From Methylococcales bacterium (GTDB taxonomy: Bacteria; Pseudomonadota; Gammaproteobacteria; Methylococcales; Methylomonadaceae): DNA of 64,000 nt. Numbering within the stretch: the first letter of the stretch is position 1; every line of letters begins with the position of its first letter. The position numbers were made by a program, and so were the translations under genes. The stretch covers positions 18,997 to 82,996 of the forward strand of contig JAPLRR010000086.1 in the NCBI GenBank assembly GCA_026399075.1, read 5' to 3'. This document shows, in pieces, positions 8,586 to 14,962 of this stretch. A model generated the notes under the pieces. It saw nothing but the letters and a program-made list of their open reading frames with translations. It was not told the DNA's origin and did no database searches.

Positions 8586-9287
8586 ATGCCTAATAAACTT
8601 AACCGCCTAATGACTATGAACCCACACCAAACCTTATGGACGACGTATTTCCCGCAGTTTGTGGAAAACGGCGATAAAGATTTACAACGGTTAATGGCGG
8701 CATCAAACTTGGTTAGCTATCCGTCTGGGCAACAATTGTTCTACCCGGGTAGCCTTTGTGGAAACTATTTGCTGGTGCTGGAAGGTTCTGTCAAAGTCCA
8801 AATCTTGTCGGAGAGTGGGCGCGAAGTGTTATTGTATTATGTGCGTTCGGGTGATTCTTGCGTGTTGACAACCTCGTGTTTGCTCAGCGGTGATTGCTAT
8901 CCCGCAGAAGGCATCACAGAAGGTGAAGTATCCGCATTTGCCTTACCCTCACAGGCCTTTTACCGGTGTATTGAGCAATCGGCTTTTTTTCGGGAATTTG
9001 TCTTTAAAAACTTTTCCAGCCGCTTGGCTAAGCTAATCGGGCGCATGGAAACCGTAGTTTTTGAAACCATCGACCAACGGATTTGCAAAGCGTTGTTGGT
9101 AAGCAATGCCAGCGTCATCACCAAAACCCATCAAGAGCTGGCCTATGAACTAGGCACAGCGCGTGAAGTGGTGTCTAGGCATCTCAAAAACTTCGAGACT
9201 TATGGGTGGCTTAATTTAAAACGCGGTACGATCGAGATTATTGATGGCGAGGCCTTGCAGCGGTTTGTGCTCAACGGTAAACAGTAG
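8586..9287 (+). CDS. Crp/Fnr family transcriptional regulator, cysteine-rich
   Basis: A 233-residue protein with an N-terminal cyclic-nucleotide-binding-type beta barrel (about residues 35-150: YPSGQQLFYPGSLCGNYLLV, LEGSVKVQILSESGREVLLY) and a C-terminal winged helix-turn-helix (THQELAYELGTAREVVSRHL). Cysteines cluster in GDSCVLTTSCLLSGDCY, plus SLCGNY upstream. Conserved cysteines in this position are a feature of one Crp/Fnr subgroup and could serve redox or persulfide sensing. It lacks the four-cysteine N-terminal cluster arrangement of classical FNR. Starts at 8586 or 8616 (MNPHQTLW) are both possible; no clear ribosome binding site decides. The neighbourhood suggests control of the sulfide genes, which is inferred. 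Confidence 0.88.
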   Translation: MPNKLNRLMTMNPHQTLWTTYFPQFVENGDKDLQRLMAASNLVSYPSGQQLFYPGSLCGNYLLVLEGSVKVQILSESGREVLLYYVRSGDSCVLTTSCLLSGDCYPAEGITEGEVSAFALPSQAFYRCIEQSAFFREFVFKNFSSRLAKLIGRMETVVFETIDQRICKALLVSNASVITKTHQELAYELGTAREVVSRHLKNFETYGWLNLKRGTIEIIDGEALQRFVLNGKQ

Positions 9288-9292
9288 CGGGT

Positions 9293-9463
9293 TTATTGCG
9301 CCTCATCCTTAGGCTCATTGCCGATAAACTTCAGCACAATGACGCTAATCAAAAAGCCCAAGAAAATGAAAAATAGCAAAGGCAAGGCAAACGGGATATC
9401 GTGGTGATCCCGCATGTTTACCTGCAAAACCGTAGAAAAAATACTTAACATTAAATCAATCAT
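9293..9463 (-). CDS. small single-span membrane protein
   Basis: A 56-residue protein starting MIDLMLSIFSTVLQVNMRDH with one strong transmembrane helix (ALPLLFFIFLGFLISVIVL) and a charged end, FIGNEPKDEAQ. An AGGGGGA lies 6 nt before ATG 9463, which supports this start over the upstream one at 9481. It is convergent with the Crp/Fnr gene, with 5 bp between the stops. No family is recognised. Confidence 0.6.
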   Translation of the reverse strand: MIDLMLSIFSTVLQVNMRDHHDIPFALPLLFFIFLGFLISVIVLKFIGNEPKDEAQ

Positions 9464-9628
9464 AGTGATCCCCCTAGTCATAAGATGCCACCAACCCCCT
9501 GTTTTTGCATGGCAAGACAGTTGTTAGCGGGCTAAACACTGCCGCCAGCTAAGGGCGGCAGGGTCAATCATACGGATGATCGTTTGGGATAACGGTGATT
9601 AAGTCACATAAGTGTTTTTTTAATGCGA

Positions 9629-9710
9629 TGTTTCCGGCACATCAGGGTACATGGTGTGCCGGAAACGGCAGTTTTAACTCGTCTTCATACTGCCGTTTCT
9701 GGCCTCGGAT
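9629..9710. repeat. compound dispersed palindromic repeat
   Basis: Two overlapping dyads are visible: GTTTCCGGCACA paired with TGTGCCGGAAAC, and CCGGAAACGGCAGT paired with ACTGCCGTTTCTGG (one mismatch). Related sequences occur near 902-960, 33659-33716 and 61869-62020. This looks like a genome-wide intergenic repeat family. Confidence 0.6.
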
Positions 9711-9739
9711 ACCAAAATGTTGGGCAACTATACGGCTGT

Positions 9740-10070
9740 TTAGATGAGTTCTAGCAGCAACTCCCCAGATGCCAGTTTTTCTTCAATGGAGGGTAATAAC
9801 CGCTCAAACCATGCCAATAAATCTTTTCTTCGAATATTGCCTACCCTTATCCAACATAATGCACAGGGGCTTTCATCAGCGTTATACAAAATTACAAAAT
9901 CTTCATCTTTAGTGATAATGACATCTTGGTTTGTTTTGTCCATGCCCGATATCCCTATCTGATGTTTGCATCATGTTTAAATCCTCAACATGGTTAGATT
10001 CGTGTCCATGATGCTGTAACAACCGCGCCAAACCAATGGGGAGCTGTGCGTCAAGTAAAAAAAAACGCAT
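9740..10070 (-). pseudogene. DUF5615 PIN-like toxin, frameshifted copy
   Basis: Nearly identical in nucleotide sequence to the intact DUF5615 gene at 13401-13730. Compared with that copy, it has a 2-bp deletion near 9935-9945 that splits the frame, and three extra A residues in a run at 10057-10065 that keep frame. Only the C-terminal part (VIITKDEDFVILYNADESP and onwards) remains as an open frame. DUF5615 proteins are PIN-fold nucleases paired with DUF433 antitoxins. The partner at 10072 is also frameshifted, so this module is dead. Confidence 0.85.
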
Positions 10071-10071
10071 G

Positions 10072-10292
10072 TCAAGCAACGTTCAAAATCGGGTGATCCA
10101 TCAGGTTCGCCGCGTATTCAAGGGAGGCTTTAATGTCATCCGCTTCAAGATAAGGATAATCTTCTAATATTTCGGCGGTGCTGGCATCTGATGCCAATAA
10201 ATCAAGAATATCCTTTACTCTAATTCGTCTGTTGCGAATGCAAGGGCGGCCACCGCATAATTGATAATCGTGATTCTGTTTAATGAGTTCAT
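10072..10292 (-). pseudogene. DUF433 antitoxin, frameshifted copy
   Basis: Copy of the intact DUF433 gene at 13732-13956. It has a 4-bp deletion near 10262-10270, so from ATG 10292 the frame gives MNSLNRITI and then runs out of register (INYAVAALAF) to an early TAA. The downstream part is otherwise highly conserved with the intact copy, including codons for LDLLASDAS and DYPYLEADDIKAS. With the adjacent DUF5615 pseudogene it forms the degraded half of a roughly 705-bp segmental duplication (9733-10437 against 13395-14099). Confidence 0.85.
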
Positions 10293-10504
10293 TATGTTTT
10301 CTCTTAAGGCGGGTGGGTCGGGCACATGCTTTTCGTATCCGACATTTCTAAGTGAAATGTAGGAACGACTAGAGGTTTACCCACTGCTATTCCTCGGATG
10401 CTAAAATGTCGGGCAACGATAATGCTGTTGCCCTACCTACATGGCTATCGCTCTACCCATCTCACCGGTTCCGTCGACGAGTCCGCCTTACAGCTATTCG
10501 GCTT

Positions 10505-10719
10505 TTATAGTTCAGCTTCGCTAATGCCAGCCACTTTCATAAAATACTTTAGCAAGCCAATCTTCAAATCTTCAAATCTTCATTTTTGTGGATGGGAAGC
10601 GAAATGCGGGCAGGATTTCCAGCTTTCATATAAACGTGATGACTACCATTGACCCTTACTAAAATCCAGCCGTGACTTTCCAAAAGTCGCGCAAAGCTTT
10701 TTCCTGAGATTGATTTCAC
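10505..10719 (-). pseudogene. hicA: hicA mRNA-interferase toxin, inactivated by an 8-bp tandem duplication
   Basis: From GTG 10719 the frame reads KSISGKSFARLLESHGW, then GSHHVYMKAGNPARISLPIH, which is HicA; SHH holds the catalytic histidine. After HKNEDLKI it hits TGA at 10564-10566. The cause is a third copy of the 8-bp unit ATCTTCAA (plus strand, about 10560-10583). Removing one unit restores GLLKYFMKVAGISEAEL and the stop at 10505, giving a normal 68-residue HicA. The GTG overlaps the hicB stop by 4 bp (GTGA), a sign of translational coupling. The toxin as read here lacks its last helix and is probably inactive. Confidence 0.85.
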
Positions 10720-10919
10720 ACAGCAATCTCCCAAACTCTGTCATTTTTTCCCAGCTCAATTTCTGACAAGTCTACTGAAAGACAGGCTTCAACGGCTTCA
10801 TAGAGGTTGGTTAAAAGATCCTCAATCGTTTCACCTTGCGTTGCACAACCTGGAATAGCAGGAACTTCTGCCCAAAACCCGCCTTCTTCGGCAGGATGAA
10901 TAATAATTTTTAATTTCAT
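10716..10919 (-). CDS. hicB: HicB family antitoxin
   Basis: A 67-residue protein with the HicB partial RNase-H-like fold: KLKIIIHPAEEGGFWAEVP, then PGCATQGETIEDLLTNLYEA. It would neutralise HicA, a double-stranded-RNA-binding-fold mRNA interferase. It is short and lacks a separate C-terminal DNA-binding domain. The stop overlaps the hicA start by 4 bp. The antitoxin is intact whereas the toxin is frameshifted, the expected direction of TA decay. Confidence 0.88.
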   Translation of the reverse strand: MKLKIIIHPAEEGGFWAEVPAIPGCATQGETIEDLLTNLYEAVEACLSVDLSEIELGKNDRVWEIAV

Positions 10920-11039
10920 CGGGTGTTTTCCTTGTTATGCAAAATGACTGGTTTTTTGTAAACATGGGCAATATTGCTAAGCAGGGACATGCAAACCGAC
11001 TTGCCCAATGCGGCACGAATATGACAAATTGGTGGATTG

Positions 11040-11148
11040 TGTGAAAGTATTCTAAAATTAGGCAAAAATACAGCTTTTGACTACTAATAATCAATGGCTT
11101 ACAGCATGTTTTCCGCTGGTTTTATTGATTTTTAGTAATACTTTCACA
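11040..11148. mobile_element. MITE, copy 1 (109 bp)
   Basis: The element ends in perfect 11-bp terminal inverted repeats TGTGAAAGTAT and ATACTTTCACA and has no coding capacity. A second copy of exactly the same length lies at 61166-61274 in the opposite orientation. They share an internal core, AATCAATGGCTTACAGC. Here the MITE interrupts a palindromic repeat of the 62054-62144 family: GTGGATTG lies to its left and TCGGCGAATCCACCTAC to its right. Its source transposase is not identified. Confidence 0.8.
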
Positions 11149-11183
11149 GTCTCTGTCGGCGAATCCACCTACATTCATACACC

Positions 11184-11255
11184 TTATGGGTTATCGCCTC
11201 TACCCATCTTACGAGTTAGATGCCGTGGTAATTGCGCATCAACAATAAACTTCAT
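11184..11255 (-). pseudogene. DUF5615 toxin remnant (N-terminal stub)
   Basis: From ATG 11255, which overlaps the stop of the DUF433 pseudogene, the frame reads MKFIVDAQLPRHLTRKMGRG and ends at TAA 11184. MKFIVDAQLP is the characteristic start of DUF5615 PIN-like proteins; compare MRFLVDAQLP in the intact copy. The remainder is missing and replaced by repeat sequence. This is a third, independent DUF433/DUF5615 module, reduced to a stub. Confidence 0.75.
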
Positions 11256-11487
11256 GCCGCCAACTGTGCAATCCGTTTTACCTTAACAAAATGGGAGGCG
11301 AACGCCAACGCCGCCATAATGTCTTCTCTTTCCAGATCTTCGTAATCCGCGAGTATCGCTTCAACACTCATGCCCGCACTTAACCATTCCAGGATATTTT
11401 CAACCGGATAACGTAAACCCCGAATACAGGCTTACCATGACAAATGCTGGTGTCCATGGTTATCCGTTCAGATAATAATGTTGTCAT
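11252..11487 (-). pseudogene. DUF433 antitoxin pseudogene (1-bp deletion)
   Basis: From ATG 11487 the frame begins MTTLLSERITMDTSICHGKP and shifts after HGKP. Restoring one base gives CIRGLRYPVENILEWLSAGM, then SVEAILADYEDLEREDIMAA, the standard DUF433 sequence, ending at TGA 11252. The stop overlaps the ATG of the DUF5615 stub, the normal operon arrangement for this TA family. Sequence divergence from the copies at 10072 and 13732 shows it is a separate acquisition. Confidence 0.8.
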
Positions 11488-11644
11488 ATTAGTCACCGTA
11501 AAACCTTAATTGTATTCATTGGCAGCCTTGTAGATTTAGCCGGGTTGCTTGGGTTGATGCTGTTCCAACCCAGAATTTTCGCACGTTGGTGTTGGGTTGC
11601 GAAAAGATGCAAACCAACCTACGCGACTGTTGTTCCATTAATAT

Positions 11645-12061
11645 CTAGTTTAATGGGTTGTGTATCCGCAAACGATTATAAATGTGTAGACCATCTTGCA
11701 TATCTTCTGAGAGCAAAATATGACAATCAGCCCGCAATGCACTGGCAATCATCAAACTGTCCCAATAAGAAACATGATAATTGACGCGAATGGTTGAAGC
11801 AGTGATTAAATCCTCTGGTATCTGCGCAACAGTTTGATAGGCCGCCGTAAAGTCTAAAATAAATTGCGCAATATAGGGCATATCCTTATTGCCTTTACGC
11901 AATAAATTCACACATACTTCATTAACAACTTGCGTGCTGATAATGATGTTTTCCGTTGCAGCAATGCACTGTTTGGCTTTGTGATGTTTTTCAAGGCAGC
12001 GGTCGGATTCTATTAATGCGTATAACCAGATATTGGTGTCAATAAAGATTTTATCACTCAT
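11645..12061 (-). CDS. PIN domain toxin (VapC-like)
   Basis: From ATG 12061 (MSDKIFIDTNIWLYALIESD) the protein has 138 residues. PIN-fold acidic residues are visible: D in FIDTNIWLYAL, E in VVNEVCVNLL, D in SYWDSLMIASAL, and the distal acidic patch LLSEDMQDG. These would form the Mg-dependent RNase site. The start overlaps the antitoxin stop at 12054 by 8 bp. All catalytic positions seem intact, so this module may be active. Confidence 0.88.
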   Translation of the reverse strand: MSDKIFIDTNIWLYALIESDRCLEKHHKAKQCIAATENIIISTQVVNEVCVNLLRKGNKDMPYIAQFILDFTAAYQTVAQIPEDLITASTIRVNYHVSYWDSLMIASALRADCHILLSEDMQDGLHIYNRLRIHNPLN

Positions 12062-12281
12062 AAATGTCATCACGACTTAACGGCGAAAATTGATTTAGCT
12101 TAATCGGGTTATCAAGATAATGCTCAAAAAAGCTGTTTTTGGGATTTAGGGTTTGAGTTGTTTGGGCTTGCAACAAACCCAGCCGAAAATAATGGATTAA
12201 ATCATAAATTTCAGCAAGTTTGTCGCTGGGGATTTTTTTTATTTCTTCAATCACTTGGGCTTGTAGTTCAATTGCTTGCAT
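12054..12281 (-). CDS. antitoxin of the PIN toxin
   Basis: A 75-residue protein, MQAIELQAQVIEEIKKIPSD, then KLAEIYDLIHYFRLGL and a tail that includes PKNSFFEHYLDNP. The N-terminal helical part resembles DUF2281/VapB-type antitoxins; the tail would wrap the toxin. It overlaps the downstream PIN gene by 8 bp. The assignment relies mainly on operon position. Confidence 0.75.
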   Translation of the reverse strand: MQAIELQAQVIEEIKKIPSDKLAEIYDLIHYFRLGLLQAQTTQTLNPKNSFFEHYLDNPIKLNQFSPLSRDDIYE

Positions 12282-12497
12282 AAAAATATATCCCCTTTAA
12301 AAGTATTTCGTTCTATTTTTGGGTAACTAAAAACATTTTTTAAACTGTCTATCGGCGATTGTTTAGTTGCTTTGTATTTCAAAACACTAAATTAAGAATA
12401 CATTAATTAGCCGCATAGGCTTTGCGATCCCGCCCTACTGGTTTAGCCGTGTGCGTTGAAACCCAGCAAGCAGAGCTTGGAAACGAGACATTCGGCC

Positions 12498-12737
12498 TTA
12501 CGGGTTATGCGAAATAACATCTCTTAATGCAGCATTGATAAGTGACTGAAACTCAACTTCGCCAGATTTTTTTTTGAACCAAGCAATAATGTCAGCATCC
12601 AGCATTAAATTGACACTTTGTTTTTTGGGAACCTCCAACAAGTTACGCCGATGAATTGCGCCTTCTAAATCGGTTGCGGCAATTTCAGGATATTCGTCAA
12701 AATCATCCGATTCGGGAAAAATAAAGTTTTTGTTCAT
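12498..12737 (-). CDS. brnA: BrnA family antitoxin
   Basis: From ATG 12737 (MNKNFIFPESDDFDEYPEIA) the protein has 79 residues. The C-terminal ribbon-helix-helix-like segment, KKQSVNLMLDADIIAWFKKK followed by EFQSLINAALRDVI, is the BrnA (DUF4415) signature. It binds BrnT and represses its own promoter in known systems. The start lies 35 bp inside the brnT gene, the usual tight coupling. Confidence 0.88.
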   Translation of the reverse strand: MNKNFIFPESDDFDEYPEIAATDLEGAIHRRNLLEVPKKQSVNLMLDADIIAWFKKKSGEVEFQSLINAALRDVISHNP

Positions 12738-12972
12738 TTTTAGTTGCCTTGCGTAAAGAAATAACATGGATTTCGTTTTCTGTTTCGGTATGGACAACAA
12801 CCACCTCGCCGTTTAAGATTGCCAGTGTGATAAAACGCTGTTCCTGGTAAACCATCAGTTTGTCTTCGAACGTGAAGGTGTCTGCTTCAAATACAAACTG
12901 AGTGAAAGCAAAATCAAGCGTATGCTTGTTGATATTGCTGATACGTTTTGTTTCGTCCCAAGTAAGCTTCAT
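12703..12972 (-). CDS. brnT: BrnT family toxin
   Basis: An 89-residue RelE-fold ribonuclease-type toxin. Family motifs are WDETKRISNINKHTLDFA, where BrnT usually has W-x-K-x-NxxKHG, then FEDKLMVYQEQRFITLAIL, VVVVHTETENEIHVISLRKA and a C-terminal TKNEQKLY. BrnT acts as a translation-inhibiting RNase. HT rather than HG follows NK. The start overlaps TGA of an upstream reading frame encoding NEKAVEQFWANYTRVK, possibly the tail of a lost gene. Confidence 0.88.
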   Translation of the reverse strand: MKLTWDETKRISNINKHTLDFAFTQFVFEADTFTFEDKLMVYQEQRFITLAILNGEVVVVHTETENEIHVISLRKATKNEQKLYFSRIG

Positions 12973-13065
12973 TTTACCCTTGTATAATTAGCCCAAAACT
13001 GTTCAACAGCTTTTTCATTTACATAATCATTTTAGCGCGTAGGGCGGTTTCGCCGATAGTCAAAC
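12971..13065. repeat. 95-bp direct repeat, copy 1
   Basis: About 85 percent identical to 13161-13255. It starts at the brnT ATG and ends with GCGCGTAGGGCGGTTTCGCC and GATAGTCAAAC. The duplication copied the region directly upstream of brnT. Inside it, on the minus strand, an open frame ends NEKAVEQFWANYTRVK; the second copy reads NEKAVEQFRDNHKRVK. Confidence 0.75.
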
Positions 13066-13130
13066 CTACGCGACTGTCTTACGGTCTTAACCGTGTATAT
13101 TGAAACCCAGCAAGCAGAGCTTTAGGGTAG

Positions 13131-13158
13131 GCATTCCCAAGCGGAGCTTGGGAACGAG
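13131..13158. repeat. hairpin repeat CCCAAGC-GGA-GCTTGGG
   Basis: A near-perfect palindrome reading GCATTCCCAAGC, then GGA, then GCTTGGGAACGAG. Partial relatives are at about 12462-12490, 13365-13390 and 61135-61160 plus 61279-61297, where the same hairpin is split by the second MITE. Such hairpins are common as genome-wide REP-like sequences. Confidence 0.65.
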
Positions 13159-13160
13159 AA

Positions 13161-13255
13161 ATTTTACCCTTTTATGATTGTCTCGAAACTGTTCAACAGC
13201 TTTTTCATTTACAAAATCATTTTAGCGCGTAGGGCGGTTTCGCCGATTGTCAAAC
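13161..13255. repeat. 95-bp direct repeat, copy 2
   Basis: Second copy of 12971-13065, in the same orientation. Its right half runs into a longer palindromic repeat of the TCGCCGAT family (13228-13320). Confidence 0.75.
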
Positions 13256-13320
13256 TGTTTTGCCCAATGCAGCATGAACGCTCTAAAATGCTGGATTGCT
13301 TATCGGCGAATCTATCCTAA
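13228..13320. repeat. palindromic repeat of the GTAGGGYGGTTTCGCCGAT family
   Basis: The left arm GTAGGGCGGTTTCGCCGAT and the right arm ATCGGCGAATCTATCCTA form an imperfect inverted repeat flanking about 55 nt. A better-preserved member is at 62054-62144. A partial left arm is at 13037-13060 and one interrupted by a MITE lies at about 10985-11180. Confidence 0.65.
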
Positions 13321-13400
13321 ATTCATACACCATACGGGTTGGTTTAATCATGGGCTTTGAAATCCAGCAAGCAGAGCTTGTGAATGAGAAACACGGCTGT

Positions 13401-13730
13401 TTATATGAGTTCTAGCAGCAACTCACCAGATGCCAGTTTTTCTTCAATGGATGGTAATAATCGCTCAAACCATGCCAATAAATCTTTTTTTCGAGTATTG
13501 CCTACCCTTATCCAACATAATGCACAGGGGCTTTCATCAGCGTTATGCAAAATCACAAAATCTTCATCTTTAGTGATAATGACACTTTGGGTCTGCTTGG
13601 CCCATGCCCAAATATCCCTATCTGATGTTTGCATCATGTTTAAATCATCAACATGGTTAGATTCGTGTCCATGATGCTGTAACATCCGCGCCAAACCAAT
13701 AGGGAGTTGTGCGTCAACTAAAAAACGCAT
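13401..13730 (-). CDS. DUF5615 PIN-like toxin
   Basis: A 109-residue protein from ATG 13730 (MRFLVDAQLPIGLARMLQHH); an in-frame TTG at 13739 would overlap the DUF433 stop. PIN-like acidic residues are in LVDAQLP, near DLNMMQTSDRDIW, and in IITKDEDFVILHNAD. The C-terminus LLAWFERLLPSIEEKLASGE is typical. DUF5615 proteins are putative nucleases forming TA pairs with DUF433. A degenerate copy of the whole locus is at 9740-10292, so this is the surviving member of a duplication. Confidence 0.87.
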   Translation of the reverse strand: MRFLVDAQLPIGLARMLQHHGHESNHVDDLNMMQTSDRDIWAWAKQTQSVIITKDEDFVILHNADESPCALCWIRVGNTRKKDLLAWFERLLPSIEEKLASGELLLELI

Positions 13731-13731
13731 G

Positions 13732-13956
13732 TCAAGCAACGTTCAAAATCGGGTGATCCATCAGGTTCGCCGCGTATTCAAGGGAGGCTTTAATGTCATC
13801 CGCTTCGAGATAAGGATAATCTTCTAATATTTCGGCGGTGCTGGCACCTGATGCCAATAAATCAAGAATATCCTTTACTCTAATTCGCATATTTCGGATG
13901 CAAGGGCGGCCACCGCATAATTGTGGATCAATCGTAATTCTTTTTAATGCGTTCAT
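13732..13956 (-). CDS. DUF433 antitoxin
   Basis: From ATG 13956 (MNALKRITIDPQLCGGRPCI) the protein has 74 residues. The DUF433 pattern ITIDPQLCGGRPCIRNMRIR, then VKDILDLLASGASTAEIL and DYPYLEADDIKASLEYAA, forms the expected winged-helix DNA-binding domain. An upstream in-frame start at 13989 lacks support. The stop is 1 bp before the toxin ATG. It probably represses the operon and neutralises the DUF5615 partner. Confidence 0.88.
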   Translation of the reverse strand: MNALKRITIDPQLCGGRPCIRNMRIRVKDILDLLASGASTAEILEDYPYLEADDIKASLEYAANLMDHPILNVA

Positions 13957-14071
13957 TATGTTTTCTCTTAAGGCGGGTGGGTCGGGCACATGCTTTTCGT
14001 ACCCGACATTTCTAGGTGAAATATAGAAACGACTAGAGGTTTACCCGCTGCTATTCCTCGGATGCTAAAAT

Positions 14072-14215
14072 GTCGGGTAACGATAATGCTGTTGCCCGAC
14101 CACATGACTGTCAAATTCATTTAACTGTGTTTTTCTTGATATGAGCATAGGAGGCGCATCAATCGTGTTTTCACTCGAACGATGCGCTTCGTACCTCAAC
14201 ACATCCTATGTAGCG
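14072..14215. repeat. cluster of intergenic palindromes
   Basis: A hairpin with arms GTCGGGTAAC and GTTGCCCGAC (14072-14100, one mismatch) ends the segmental duplication. A second short dyad, GCGCATC with GATGCGC, lies at about 14152-14187. No gene is supported between 14100 and 14227. Confidence 0.45.
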
Positions 14216-14227
14216 CATCTTATCGCG

Positions 14228-14962
14228 TTATAACCTTTGTAATTGCGTGAAAAAATCCTTGAAGATTGGACATTTTCGAGCCACAACGTCAGGTTTCAAA
14301 GATTCATGAAGTAAAAAAGAGGTATGTCTAGCTTTTGAATAAACCGTTTGATTTATTTGTCTTGACGATTCAATCAATAGCTCTGAAAGCTTATTATCAC
14401 AGGAATTCTTACTTTCATTATAAAAGCTAAATTTTTCAGGGACATCAAAACATACTTGATTAGCTTTTAACCACCCTTGCATGGCTTGATGGTTTTTTGT
14501 AAAATCGATATGTTTGGCGATGGTATTACTCCAATCTGCAATTACCCAAGCTTCCAGCTCAGGAGCGGCAAAACCGATAATTCTTCTAATCTCTTTAAAT
14601 GCCCCATTTCCTGCCTGATTAACGGTATCGTTGAAAAGTGATTTTCTTTCGTCATTACAACAACAATCTAAATCATCCAAGATCAATATTGCATCACATA
14701 GGGGATCACCCTGCTTAATTTTATCATCCAATTTAGCTTTAATTTGTTTAGAAAAAGCCACGCCCGTTTTTCCCAGTGCATTTATGGCCGCATTTGAATT
14801 AACTCTATGAGGAGGCCGCTTACTTCTAACAGGTGTAATTCTTTGAAAAGTAAAGTCAGGAAAATGTTTTTCAAAAAAATGTACTATGCCTTTTATATTA
14901 CCTTCTCGTTCGCCTAATTCAGCTTCTCCACCCCCAGCAAACAACCAAATTACCAAGGCCAT
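14228..14962 (-). CDS. TOPRIM-like partner of the AAA ATPase (DUF4276-like)
   Basis: A 244-residue protein overlapping the end of the ATPase gene by 13 bp, so translation is probably coupled. The N-terminus has a GGGE-type motif (LFAGGGEAELGEREGN), the middle has an acidic pair in ILILDDLDCCCNDE, and later comes FAAPELEAWVIADW. G-E, then D-x-D, then P-x-x-E-x-W is the pattern of DUF4276 and related TOPRIM-fold proteins, which often pair with AAA ATPases in abortive-infection systems. The C-terminus, LKPDVVARKCPIFKDFFTQL, also resembles DUF4276 ends. Predicted role: nuclease effector triggered by the ATPase. This is an inference; no close named family was recognised. Confidence 0.6.
   Translation of the reverse strand: MALVIWLFAGGGEAELGEREGNIKGIVHFFEKHFPDFTFQRITPVRSKRPPHRVNSNAAINALGKTGVAFSKQIKAKLDDKIKQGDPLCDAILILDDLDCCCNDERKSLFNDTVNQAGNGAFKEIRRIIGFAAPELEAWVIADWSNTIAKHIDFTKNHQAMQGWLKANQVCFDVPEKFSFYNESKNSCDNKLSELLIESSRQINQTVYSKARHTSFLLHESLKPDVVARKCPIFKDFFTQLQRL

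Noticed and set aside
10398..10652. 84-codon plus-strand frame over the hicA pseudogene
   Set aside because: Antisense to a recognisable HicA sequence and without any family feature.
9629..14215. Repeated palindromes as a CRISPR array
   Set aside because: Units are heterogeneous, irregularly spaced and lie between genes; there are no uniform spacers and no cas genes.
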